Origin: Gnetum montanum
Taxonomy: Eukaryota; Streptophyta; Gnetopsida; Gnetales; Gnetaceae
Direction of reading: 5' to 3'
Assembly (NCBI GenBank): GCA_015680685.1
Contig: MNCI01020276.1
Span: 383,085-422,211, forward strand
Length of the DNA: 39,127 bases
Shown: positions 1 through 10,560 of the stretch, piece by piece
Layout: each line of letters begins with the position of its first letter
Position numbering within the stretch: position 1 is the stretch's first letter
Position numbers and translations under genes: made by a program
The notes under the pieces: model-generated
What the model was told of the DNA's origin: nothing
The model's input: only the letters and a program-made list of their open reading frames with translations
The model's database searches: none

Positions 1-1000
1 GCATCAACCAAAATATATACACTAATGATACAACCGACAATGAGGTGAACAATGGAGAGAAGGATGAAGAGAAGGAGAAATGGAATGGAATCCCAAGAAC
101 AAGGTGGTGTACAGCCCCTTGTGTGTTACATGATTAATGTGACTTGGCAAATCTCATTCCAACTCCGGGCTCAAACCAACCACTTCCAGTGACGTTGCAT
201 CAATGCATTCTGTGAAACCATCCACTTGGATAACGAGGATGCATCTTCAAAGAGCCACCACCATTTCGATGAAACAAAGGAGAGAACGGGAAGCGAGAAG
301 GGCCTTAGTTAGAGGGAACACTTTGGTTTCATAACTAGTGCTTGTAGCCCAAATTTTTATTTCGTCTAAGGGGTGTGCTTTGAATCCTCACTTTGGTTTT
401 TTTTTTTGTGTTTTGTGTTTTTATGCGTGGGGACCACACCATGCAAAGACTTCTTATTTTTATTGTCTTAGCTTTAGATTATTGGGTAACACTGGAATGG
501 TAAGAAAACTCAAGAAGGAACATCCAAGCACCCAAGAGAATGACCAACACAAAAGCACCAAGTTCCTTTGAAGTCACACCCTTTGCAATCCTTGAGTCCT
601 TCCTGCCCAGTCACCAGTTCATTAAAGTTCTTATTGGAAGGGAACTGTACATTTTCAAGCCAAGAGAAACCATAGAAATTGGTGGATGGATGGATGAAGT
701 GATCTCATTGCCTGCTATATCAGAAGAACATACCTTAGTATCAACATTGTAACTTAAAGGTAAAAACCAAACATTAGCAATTCAGGAAAAACAGTTCATC
801 CCATCAGCTTGAACACTTATTGGGTGACGAACTTACAAGGTGGATGACGCACACGCACACAAAAAATGGAAAAAGTATAATGATGGTGTAAAACAAAAAC
901 ATCAAAAGTTAAAGAAATTTGTAAGACAAAAATAGAAAAAGTTAAAGAAATTTAGAAAACAAAAATGTGTAAAACAAAAACATGTAAAAGAAAAATTGAA
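1..1000 (-). other. Noncoding 3' region of element A after the protease
   Basis: No credible coding frame. Read on the minus strand it matches element B after its protease: an A-rich tract on the plus strand (about 860-1010) corresponds to B's T-rich tract (about 8840-9000); 500-600 corresponds to about 9280-9400; 430-450 (CCACACCATGCAAAGAC on the plus strand) to 9529-9547; and 325-345 (TAACTAGTGCTTGTAGCCC) to about 9620-9640. Small open frames here are shadows. The conservation of this stretch in two diverged copies shows that it is part of the element body rather than flanking DNA. Confidence 0.6.
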
Positions 1001-1329
1001 AAAGAACTGAGGGCCCCATGTGATTAACATAGGTGGCCATCTCCCCCATGACTGAGTTGTAAGGGAGAGATCTGAAATAGTGAGCGCCTATTGAAATTTC
1101 TAAGAAGTGCCCAACTTCTCCCAATTGATGATCTTAAGTTGAGGGGTGGAAGTTGGCGACGCTCACGTTCCAATGTGTCTATGCCACAGTTGTTGGCATG
1201 AGTTTCCTTAGTTCGTTCCATGCATATTTTCCTACTCCTACGAGTAGTTGTCAACCATGGGGTGTCTACTACTTCTTGTGTGGTTGCTACATACAGGCAT
1301 CTTTGTTGCAGAGTTTCTTGGGCACACCT

Positions 1330-4300
1330 GTTACATGAAGACATTTCCTCCATGTCATCACCTGATGACTCACTGTATGTGATGCATGGAACTATCCTCT
1401 TCTCGATCTTTCCACATATGTTTATCTTAGAGATTTCCAGGGAAAAATCGGGAATCCTAAGGCATGCATCTACTGTACTTAGCCATGCCCTTCCCATTAT
1501 AATTGGGAAGTCCTCTTCATTATTGTTCACTTTGATCACCAGAAAGTCAGCTGGGTAGGACCAACCACACACAATGGTAATAACATCCTCCACCAATCTT
1601 AAGGGAATGGTAATGGACTGGTCTACCAACTCTAGTTAGATGTTGCTCTTCTTAAGTTGTGGCAAGTTCCAGGCGTGATACATCTTTTGCGAAATTAAGT
1701 TGACTCCGGAACCTGAGTCAAGAAGAGCTCGATGTGGTGCATTTCCAGCGATCTACAAATAAATAAAGGGGCTCCCAGGGTCAGTTAGTTTCCTGGGAAG
1801 GTGGCCTACCTTGATCCAATCAGTTATGGTATGTGTTAACATAACCGTATGCGTTACGCTTTTTTGGACTGAAGGGTTCTCTGAAGCTTTAGTGGTTAGA
1901 GGCCTATATATGTACCCATCCGCTTGTTGTTGTGAGAGTTTGTCTGGGCTCCTAGTTCTGAAAAAGGGTCTCTTCTTTGTACAGTTGTCGTCAGAACTAG
2001 CACCCGGTTGGATATTTACACGCTAAATATTTACAGCTCTCGCGGCATTACGTTGCTGCAGTTGGGTAGGCAATTCCCCCTGCATTGTTGGAATAGGTTG
2101 TATGGGAACTATAGGTGGAAGAGGTGCAGGCAGAGTTAGAGGATGGACTGAATATGAGATGTCTCTCAGAGGAGAGAGAGTCCTCCTGAAGTACTCCGGA
2201 GCTTGGTAGTGACGTTGGGGGGTAGTGTGACCCATAGAGTCACCTAGAGAAACTGGCTGCTACACATAATAACCATAAGGATCAGGCTGCCGGTAAGGGT
2301 ATTGATGTGTTGGCGGTGGCATCCCCCATGACTGTGGGTATTTCCACTGCTGATGTTGTCCAATGGGCTATGGAGGCGTTCCACTTGGATAATATGTTAA
2401 GGGTTGGTGGAACTGCCTGGGGTTACTTTGTGAATAAGGTAACTTTCGGGGTGTTTGCCGTTGATTAAGTCTTGGATTTAATGCATACACCCTAGACTTC
2501 TGGAAATGTGAGATAATTGGGCAACATCCCTTAGGATGGTCATAGTAGCAGACCTCACATCCACTATCATTGTCTGAATCAGAATTCACAGCCTCATCGG
2601 AGATAGGAATTTTTCCCTTACCCTTGTTATGTGCAGGGCTTAAGTTTCTCCGCTTGGTTTTGCTTTTATCACTACCTTGTTCAACCTTAGACTCTTCTAC
2701 GATTTTTAAGACTATTTCTATTCATGAGTCTAAGGAATCCCACATTTGGTCTACCTTAGCCGATACCTCGGTTGTTAACTTTTGGATTGGTAAGGTTTTC
2801 CGATTCACCAACTCTTCGAGTGGTGACTCATCCTCCTCATTACAAAATTTCACTTCCTTCTTGCGAATGGAGGGATCGCAGTTGTATTCTTCTGCACTTT
2901 CTCTCTTCTGTAGCTCACCCTCTTCTTGTGCTACTTGTTCCAACAAACTTTCAACTTCATGGGCTGTTAGTTGGGAAAGTCTCCCTTGGGTGTAAGTCCC
3001 AAGAGTTCTTCTCGTTTCATTCCTTAGCCCATCCACGATGTGGCGAAGTTGATCCCTCTTGGCGTACCCATGTCCTAGGCAATGATGTAGTAGTGTATAG
3101 TAATAGGCCATGGCAGCATCCAAGGGTTCATAAGCACCTTGTTTCTAGCCTTGGATCTGCTTACGCAAGTTGGACACTCTGGAGTACGTCTGATATTTGT
3201 TGTTGAACAGTTTGAGCATCGTACTCCACCTCCTGATGGTTTCTGGTTCTAAGGACCAGTACCAACTCTCTGCTTCTTTAGTGAGTGTCCTTGGGAACAA
3301 CTTGAGCTTCTACAACTCATTATTGATATTTTACAAGGCACAGGCATCGTGGAATGCCTGTAAATGATGTTGAGGATCAGCGTTGTATCCCCCTTCAAAA
3401 CATGGAATATTATTTATGTCCAAATGCTTGATCCTGCTATCTTTTAAGTGCCTTGTGGGGATCCTAACTGCCTCTGTGATATCTAGCTTGCTTCGAGTTG
3501 CGAGTAGGGGTTCGTCATAATCATCTCTATCATGATGTCTGTGATGTCTTCATGGTGGTTTCCTACTCTCCCTACGTCCTTGCCCTTGTCCTAACTCCTC
3601 TCAACCTTCCTGTCGAGGTCTTTCATCTTTCTTACTTTTACCCTCTCCGTTATGCTCACGATGGTTGTGCCCAGATGTGGAAGGAGAGTGTGAATGATGA
3701 GATGAAGAAGAAGAGGAAGGGAATCCATCACCATGGCGATGTTTCTTACCTTCTCTTTGGCTGCTTCGGCCCCGATCATTGTAACGATCTAAGTGTCCGT
3801 CCTTAGTGTGAGTGGTTGTTCCTACCATGAACAGTTGGTGCTCATGGGGATCAGAGCCTGTAGCATGCACAGTTGATCGAAGGCCCTGATGCCTAACATC
3901 TTCACCATTGTGAGGAGGAGGAACATCATTTTCTAAGAAACCCGTTATGAGGGGTTCCTCGTCTCCTATTTCACTAAGGACATGGGGGACCTTGGCCTTC
4001 AACAATGAATGTTGGCTCTCCTGCCTTTCGTCTGGAATATGTTGGGCATTGTGGGATGATAATCCCTTGTGTCAAAGTTATCCAGAACGTATTTCACAAA
4101 TAGTTCTTGCATGCCAATTTGTGCTAAGGCACAAAAAAGCATGTTAGGGATTGATTGATCTGGGGGTAACACAATGTTACCTTGTGAATCTCTCCACCGC
4201 AGTTGTTCATCTTGAGGGAGAATAAAAGTAAAATTAGGTACATACTCATCAGGATGAGTATATGTCACCTTAGATTGTTTAGGACATGGCTGGTCTAGGT

Positions 4301-4388
4301 TATGTGTGTGATGATGACTGTCTTCTTTGTTATCCTTAGGTGAGTTAATTTTATGAGAAAGAAGCCATTTTAATGGTGTGCTATTCAC
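1330..4388 (-). pseudogene. gag-protease polyprotein of element A (degenerate)
   Basis: This would encode the capsid/nucleocapsid protein and the aspartic protease that cleaves it. The ATG at 4388 lies about 100 nt after the primer binding site, the expected place for gag. Moving along the minus strand: an N-terminal part with HPDEYVPNFTF (about 4260-4225); a retrotransposon-gag core with FEGGYN (about 3400) and SWYWSLEP (about 3245); a helical, Glu-rich segment (3123-2722) with KVDQMWDSL; a zinc-knuckle-like C-x2-C-x3-H-x3-C motif (CEVCYYDHPKGCC, about 2560-2521); a Pro/Gln-rich linker; then protease with LLDSGSGVNLIS (Asp-Ser-Gly codons at 1719-1711) and the flap/C-terminal signature FPIIMGRAWLSTVDA (about 1515-1470). 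Stops and frameshifts break it into at least six open pieces. The protease active site is intact at the residue level. It is a pseudogene, but one of the better preserved frames in the window. Confidence 0.8.
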
Positions 4389-4490
4389 CGTTATATATGT
4401 TCTTGATTAACTAATTAACCCGAAGGTTCGTTAAGGCTCACAATGATATGAAAGATTTCCTAATGTTCTAATTGGTGTAAAAACACTTAG

Positions 4491-4508
4491 TCCCCGGCAA
4501 CGACGCCA
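4491..4508 (-). other. Primer binding site complementary to tRNA-Asp
   Basis: On the minus strand the 18 bases read TGGCGTCGTTGCCGGGGA. This differs at one position (C to T) from the TGGCGCC-type site that Athila/Tat group plant retrotransposons use, complementary to the 3' end of tRNA-Asp. It sits one base inside the LTR end at 4510, so it fixes the orientation of element A and the inner end of its LTR. Confidence 0.85.
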
Positions 4509-5342
4509 ATGATGAGTGGCAAGGTACCCCTACACTCAACCATACGAAACGAGTGTAGCATGCACGATCCGGTCGAACTTCACAGACTAAATGCCTAAAC
4601 GCCGCAAGGAACACTTGGGGTTAATTAGTCGTTGTCTTCCCAGACTTACTTGTTGTTGTCACGGTGTATGGTTAAGTAAGTTCGAGGTATATGATTTTTT
4701 TGGTCTTTTACAGTTTATCTCCTATGCTAAACGGTGAAGGGTTGAGAAACTAAAACTAACTCTAGCTACAACACTAAGTCCTAGCATTAGCATCTTTTCC
4801 CACTTTCCGTACACACCCTGAACTATGCAACTAAGGCTACCAAACGCTAATCGTTACTGGGATTACCACACGTAACGCACATGCTCGAAGCGGTCGTACT
4901 GAGGCACCTAACTAGCCTAAGTGTGACAAGCAGCCAATTCCTTGACTAGCCATACATATCCAGAGATGCTTGTAATCAAGTCGTACTTGTCCCACGTTCT
5001 AGGAGGTAAGGGTGAGAGAATCTAATCGTGATGAGTAGCTGATTCCTTGGCTAGCCGTACATGTTCGTCAACACTTGTAACCAAGTCGTACTCATGCCGC
5101 GTTACTAGGGAAGCAATAAATAACATTAATTAAACCTATCCATGCACTACAAGGTTTATCCACAAAGCTCATCTTTATTACCATACACAACTTGCGTTCA
5201 GGTACAAAGCTGCTCGAATAAAGAACCGTTCACTTGGGGGACTCCTACTACGGGCACATGGAAAATATTCTATCTCTGGGGTGATGAATCCGCTAGAGCT
5301 TTGCTACTTTACGCCTATTATTACTAATGAGGGGAGTGCCGC

Positions 5343-5355
5343 CTCTTATTTATAG
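5343..5355 (-). promoter_or_regulatory. TATA box of element A LTR
   Basis: On the minus strand the sequence reads CTATAAATAAGAGG, about 145 bp inside the LTR start at 5501. The identical block is present at the matching place in the LTR of element B (13749-13761). Conservation in two otherwise diverged LTRs supports it as the core promoter. Confidence 0.75.
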
Positions 5356-5370
5356 ATTTGACGGCAGACC

Positions 5371-5474
5371 GCGATATTGCGTACGCGATATCGCAGGGAA
5401 CAACGTGATATCGCGTATGCGATATCACAGGGGATGTGATATCGCGTCGGACGCGATATCGTGTATGCGATATC
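5371..5474 (-). promoter_or_regulatory. Array of four CpG-rich palindromes in the U3 of element A
   Basis: Four palindromes built on GCGATATCGC lie directly upstream of the TATA box: 5371-5394, 5405-5428, 5438-5460 and about 5453-5474. The third is perfect: arms GATATCGCGTC and GACGCGATATC with a single base between them. The second has arms GTGATATCGC and GCGATATCAC around a four-base centre. The position suggests an enhancer or a binding site for dimeric DNA-binding proteins; that role is an inference. The array is unlike the AT-rich DNA around it, and it keeps many CpG sites although most of the window has lost them. Confidence 0.7.
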
Positions 5475-5501
5475 ATGGCCTGTGCAATTCACGTCTCATC
5501 A

Positions 5502-7215
5502 ATCCTGATGATTATGTCCCTGAATTCACTTTTGTCCTACATCAGGATGAGCATCTATGGTGGTGAGACATGGAGCAACATCGTACTACCACTTGACCGA
5601 TCGGCTCTTGCGATGCTATTTCACAATCTTGGCAGACTAGGCATCCAGGACCATGGAGTGGAGTATGTCATGGAGGACCATGACTACTGGGACTATCGTC
5701 CCACTGAGGCTCAATGAGCACAAGACCAGCAGCAGGCAGAAAGATATGGACACCTGAAGGGGAAACACTTCAGTAACCCCTTATTCTCACAAGGGCTTAA
5801 GGATGATGGGGATCCCATCATTCATGACACCCATTTGACCAAACTTTCGTCGGGGTAGCAGATCCTTCAGTCCATCATTCAGAACAAGCCTCTAAGTGAC
5901 CAAGATCCTCAAGGGGATGGAGGGTCATGTAGAAAGGATGGGTAGGATGATCGAGGCCGTCATCAAGGTAGAGAGGGAGATTGACACCGGAGTAGTGGCG
6001 AGTCCTCCCCTTCTTCTCCATCCTCTCACTCTCCTATACCTTCATCCAGCTTAGGCTCTAATCGTAACCGAGGTAGAAAGGAGCGAAAGGACGGTGGTAA
6101 AAAGGTTCGAAAGGGACAATGTGAGGAAACATGCGACCAATCACATGAGCCTCACCATCATGAAAGGAGGGGCTACCAAAATCATCATAGACATCATGGT
6201 CCTCAGTAGGACTATGGTTTGGATGAGTCATTGTTGGCTACTTAGAGCATGCTCCAGATTGCCGAGGCAGTTTAGATCCCAAGTAGGCATGTGAAGGATA
6301 GTCGGATCAAGTGTGTTGATATGAACAACATCCCCAGATTTGAAGGGGGATATAACTGTGATATGCAAACTTACCTGTAGGCATTCCATGATGCCTGCAT
6401 CCTGTAGAACATTGACAATGATTGGCAGAAGCTAAAGCTGTTCCCTCACACATTCATCAAGGAAGCAGAAAACTGGTACCAGTCCTTGGAGCCGGAATCA
6501 ATCAGAAGATGAAGTACGATGCTTGAGATTTTCAATGACAAGTGTCAAACATACTCCAAAGTGGCAAACCTAAGACGTCAGATCCAAGGGTGGAAGTAAG
6601 GTAATCATGAACCCTTGGATGTAGCCATGAGTAGATACTATTCATTGATAAATCAGTGCCCTGGTCATGGCTACTCTTAGCAGGCACAGCTTCGCCACAT
6701 CATTGATGGGCTCCATTTTGAAATGCGAAAGACGCTTGGCATGTACGCCCAGGGGTGATTGTTGGAGCTAAGGGTTCATCAATTACAGCACCTCATTGAA
6801 CAAGTGGCTAAGGAGGAAGGGGAACTTAGAAAGAAGGAAAGTGCAGAAGAATTCAACTGGGATCCTTCCCTCAGAAAAAGGGAAGTCCGATTTTGCGAAG
6901 ATGAGGAGGAATCACCACTGGAAGCAACGGTGAACCGAAAAACCTTGCCATTGCAAAATTTTGCATCTAAAATTTTGGCAAAGGTTGATAAGATGTGGGA
7001 CTCTTTGGATGAAAAATTCCAAAGTATGCTAAAAATTGCAGAAGAGTCCAAAGAATAAGGTAATGATCGCGATCAACGTAGGAAGGAAGAAGCTGAATGT
7101 GCCCAATATAGGGGTAAGGGCAAAGTTGCTATAGCTATGTAGGTTGCAGACTCTGACACTGAGGAGGATGATGAATGTGACATATGCCAATATAAACCTC
7201 CTAAGGGATGTTGCC
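5502..7215 (+). pseudogene. gag of element B (5'-truncated, degenerate)
   Basis: Structural polyprotein remnant. It starts inside the protein with DDYVPEFTFVLHQDEH, matching DEYVPNFTFILPQDEQ of element A (near residue 45 there). The next segment holds SNIVLPLDRSALAMLF and DYWDYRPTEAQ. The capsid core is at about 6330-6640, with FEGGYNCD, then ENWYQSLEPESI, then the QLRHIIDGL segment (about 6690). A well preserved 99-codon stretch (6759-7058) carries EEGELRKKESAEEFNWDPS and KVDKMWDSLDEKF, closely matching element A. The knuckle region at about 7174-7215 reads CDICQYKPPKGCCP; the His seen in A is replaced by Pro, so metal binding is probably lost. Many stops interrupt the frame, several at positions where CGA, CAG or TGG would restore it. 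Confidence 0.75.
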
Positions 7216-8400
7216 CTGTGGTGTCACATCTTCAAGAGTCTAGGGTGTATGCACTGAATCCTCACTTGGCACAGCGGAAAACACCTCGAAGGTTGCCTTA
7301 CCCATAAGGCAACCCAAGGCAGTTCCACCAGCAGCAAGGGTATTATCCAAGTGGAACGCCATTGCAACCATATGAATACTTCCAGTAGTGGTAGAAACCA
7401 AAAGCATGGGGAATGCCACCTCTAAGGCAGCAGTACCCTTACAAACAACCAAATTCCTATGGGTACTACATTTAGTAGCCGACCTCTCCATGGGACTCTT
7501 CCAGTCATGCGGCCTTTCAAAGTTAGTACCACCCCTTGGAATATTTTTGACCTTAATCTCCATCACCCAGGGGGAAAACCCACATCTCTTCTATCCTCCA
7601 TCACCTTCTCTTGCCATTCCTCCGCAACATCTCACTCAGCTGTCACCTGCTCCACCGATGCAGGAAGAGATACCACCACAGCCACAGCAACACAACGCTG
7701 CAAGGGTTGTCAATATACAACCATCTCCTCAGCCGAGTGGACTAGAAGCCAAGCCATGGAAACGTCCCTTCTTCTACCCCAATCATGTATGCACACCCTC
7801 GCACTCACTAGTGGCTAGTGCCTCTGAACTTCAAATCACCTCTACTGTTCCACCGCTCGAGCAGCCTTCAAGCCCACCATACTCCAATGTTCAAACGGTC
7901 ATGCTCACACATGTTGTGATCGATTGGATAAATGTAGATCACCTTACTCAAAAATTGACTGATCCAGGAAGTCCCCTCATCCATCTTCAGGTGGTAGGAA
8001 ATAAGCCCTGAAAAGCTCTTTTGGAATTGGGGTCAGGAGTCAATTTGATCTCTCATGACATGTACAAGAATTGGAACTTACCCTCGTTAAAGAAGAGCAA
8101 CATCAGGTTCGAATTGGTAGACTAGACCATCATTGTCCCCTTGGGAGTGGTGGAGGACATTATGACCACCATTTGTAGGTGGTCCTATCCTACTGATTTC
8201 CTTGTCATCTGTGTAGAAAATTGTAGGGGGGACTTCCCGATCATAATGGGAAGAGCCTAGTTGAGCACGGTGGATGCAAGACTTGGACTCCGAGATCTTT
8301 TCTTTGAAATTTCAAAGGAAAATCCTTCTGGAAAGATCGAGAAGAAGTGTGTTCCATGCATTGCGTACAATGACTCAAGGTGCAACTGTGTGTAGAAATC
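7216..8400 (+). pseudogene. Pro-rich linker and aspartic protease of element B
   Basis: After the knuckle comes the same RVYALNP segment as in A, a Pro/Gln-rich linker (about 7600-7860) and then retropepsin. The active-site stretch reads LLELGSGVNLIS with codons GAA TTG GGG at 8024-8032. The catalytic Asp-Ser/Thr-Gly is therefore Glu-Leu-Gly, and the protease would be inactive. The downstream signature is DFPIIMGRA, then a TAG where A has Trp, then LSTVDA (about 8231-8275). Two frame changes and several stops are present. The region ends in the same KIEKKCVPCIAY segment as A (about 8337-8370). Confidence 0.75.
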
Positions 8401-9449
8401 ATGGTTCGCCAAGTGGACATCCATTCAGGCATGTAGTCGGTGTATCGAAGAATCACCTATTCAATAGTGCCTGTACGCAACAGCCACTAACCAAGAGGGC
8501 ATCCATTGGATAACAACTGACCTTGCTAGAAGCGTAATGTGCATGGAACCATCTGAGGGGCTTGTACGAGCCTATGTAGAATGCATGGATGAAATGGAAG
8601 AGGTTCATCAACGGGCCCCCACTATTGATGACCATGGTGACTAGGGAAAGTTGCAAATCCCTACAAGCTTCAAACAAGAGCCCTTGGAACTCAAACCTTT
8701 CCGTGGGCTCCACCTGACCAGGGATACCACCTCATCATCACTAGGATAGCCTCGCTTCATTTTTCATATCTCCTCGTTTTCACCCAATCATGGTGGAGAC
8801 CGTCATCCCTACTAATCCATTTCACTACACCCCTCACCATTTTGTAATTTTTTGTTTTACACTTTTTTTTATTTTACACTTTTTTATTTTACACTTTTTG
8901 TTTTTCAACATCGTTCATAAGTTTGGCAATTCTTATCAAGTTTTTTTTTCTTTCTTTAATTATTATTTTTTCTTTGTGTGTGTTTCATTTTTCACATGAT
9001 TGCTAACCCGTCGTCTTATTGTCATTAGGCGTCTGGCGCGGATGGTTTTCGTTACGATGGATAATGTAATAGTCCACCTAGTTATCTAGCTCTCGCCCTT
9101 GCATGGTTGTCCTTGGACTTTACATCTATTTTCAACTCATAAAATCGGTAGTGAGTCCACATCATCCACCCATTCACCCACTCCATGGTTTTCCTTCTGT
9201 TGAGAACATGCAACCCCTTCACTTAAAAAGATTGTAATTAATGTGTGACTTGTGTAGTTCCTAGACTCGAGGATGATCCAATGGTTTGAATTAGGTGTGA
9301 CTTCAAGGGGAATGCCACATTCGTCACTCTCTATTATCCCCTGGGTTTTTGGTGTGTCCTTACAGATTTCCTACCACTCCACGTTTTTCTTTCCACAGAA
9401 ACTTCTGGGAAGTTCAACCTTGCATGGTGTGGTCCTCATCGAAAAAATT

Positions 9450-9484
<35 letters not shown>

Positions 9485-10560
9485 NAAGCACACCCCTTGG
9501 TCAAATGCATGCAAACATGCATGGGTCTTTGCATGGTGTGGTTCCCCCGAAAAAGAAAAAAAATCATGACATCACTCTGTGGGAATTTAATGCATACCCC
9601 TTAGACTGCCTCTCACGGGCCACAAGCACTAGTTATGAGACTTCCTTCATCCCCTCTAACTTCATCTCATTTCACTTCCTTCCTCTCACATTTTTTGGAG
9701 TGGTGGTTCTCTATGGGTGCATTCCTACTTCTGTGGGGGATGACTGGGGCTTCGTCTGTTGCTACAATGTCACTATATGCGGATGGTTTTGGGTCTGAAC
9801 ACAGGAAAGGTTCTATCAGGTCACTTAACCACAACTGCACACGGGGTTTCATGTGATCGATGATCAAAATTCCATTTTCTTATTTCTCTCTTCACCCAGT
9901 TCCCTTCGTAACTCACCTCACTACATGTCTTATGTTGCAAAAGTTCATTTTGGTTTCCATGGGCTTCTCATGCCTTGGCGGGATCTCTTAGGTAGGAGTC
10001 TTAACTGGCGAACACCATTTCTTGGCCTGGGGCCCATAGACCCCAGTGTTGAGGATATGAAGGGGCTACTAAGGCTATTGCCTACTATGGGGAGGACCCA
10101 CCTACATATTCTTAGTTCCACTTGTTAAGTCTCCCATCCTTCGGATTTCGTGGTTGATTATTTTCGGGATCCCATCGCTCGATTTCTTCCCCACGGAGCT
10201 CTTTTACATTACGTTCTCCTATTTTTGACTCTTTTTTTAGCCTTGATTACCTTCCTCCTATCCTCAGCCATGATTGAGCCTCTCATTGCTTCAACTGCCT
10301 CAATTTGGTGTTTCAAATTCATCATTTTGGGCTTTCTCTAGGTTGGTCAGTGTTGGTCAATGGGTGTAGAACCCTACGTATACGGGGCCCCATCAACACA
10401 ACGCCCAACCCCTATATATACGATCATTGTGCTTCACATTTTCATCATTTGGAATCCAAATTTGGGGGAGATTTTTCCATTTTTTCCAACTCTTTCCTAC
10501 GCACCTACATTCTATTGTGCGTTCACATCAATCGATCCTTGCTCTTTTAAGAAACCAGAG
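8400..10560 (+). other. Noncoding middle of element B
   Basis: No recognisable protein. It contains a T-rich tract (about 8840-9000) with TTTTACAC repeated three times, a poly(A) run and blocks that also occur in element A (mapped to plus-strand 1-1000). A full element would carry reverse transcriptase and integrase between protease and 3' LTR; the space here has none of their motifs (no YxDD box, no zinc-binding HHCC). Short open frames are not credible. Confidence 0.6.
9419..9565 (+). repeat. Partial duplication with poly(A) run and one ambiguous base
   Basis: The block TTGCATGGTGTGGT followed by an A-rich stretch occurs at about 9420 and again at about 9531. The first copy is followed by 34 consecutive A (9451-9484) and an N at 9485. 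Element A has only one copy of this block. The N and the pure A run look like a sequencing or assembly uncertainty at a homopolymer, so the length there is unreliable. Confidence 0.6.

Larger units (their letters stand above)
1..5501 (-). mobile_element. Element A: Ty3/gypsy LTR retrotransposon, non-autonomous type, cut by the window edge
   Basis: Read on the minus strand it shows, in order, a 5' LTR (5501-4510), a tRNA-Asp-type primer binding site (4508-4491), gag (from 4388), an aspartic protease (active site near 1715) and a long noncoding stretch to base 1. No reverse transcriptase, RNase H or integrase motif follows the protease. The same noncoding stretch, including a homopolymer-rich tract and a block around the words TGCATGGTGTGG and CACTAGTTATGA, is present in element B, so A and B are one family in opposite orientation. 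The 3' half of A and its 3' LTR lie beyond the left edge. Class and order are clear; the lineage (Athila/Tat superclade) is inferred from the primer site and the gag/protease style. Confidence 0.8.
4510..5501 (-). repeat. 5' LTR of element A
   Basis: About 992 bp. On the minus strand it begins TGATGAGACGTGAATTG at 5501 and ends GTACCTTGCCACTCATCA at 4510, directly before the primer binding site. It is related to the LTR of element B at 13646-14503. Shared blocks include the start TGATGAG, the TATA segment CTATAAATAAGAG, AGATAGAATATTTTCCA, GTTCTTTATTCGAGCA in the R/U5 part, and TAGGGGTACC close to the 3' end. The rest has diverged strongly, including the palindromes in U3. Confidence 0.85.

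Noticed and set aside
9273-9798. Two overlapping frames running through the poly(A) run with a Lys stretch
   Set aside because: The Lys run is only the translated homopolymer with an N; element A has no matching frame.
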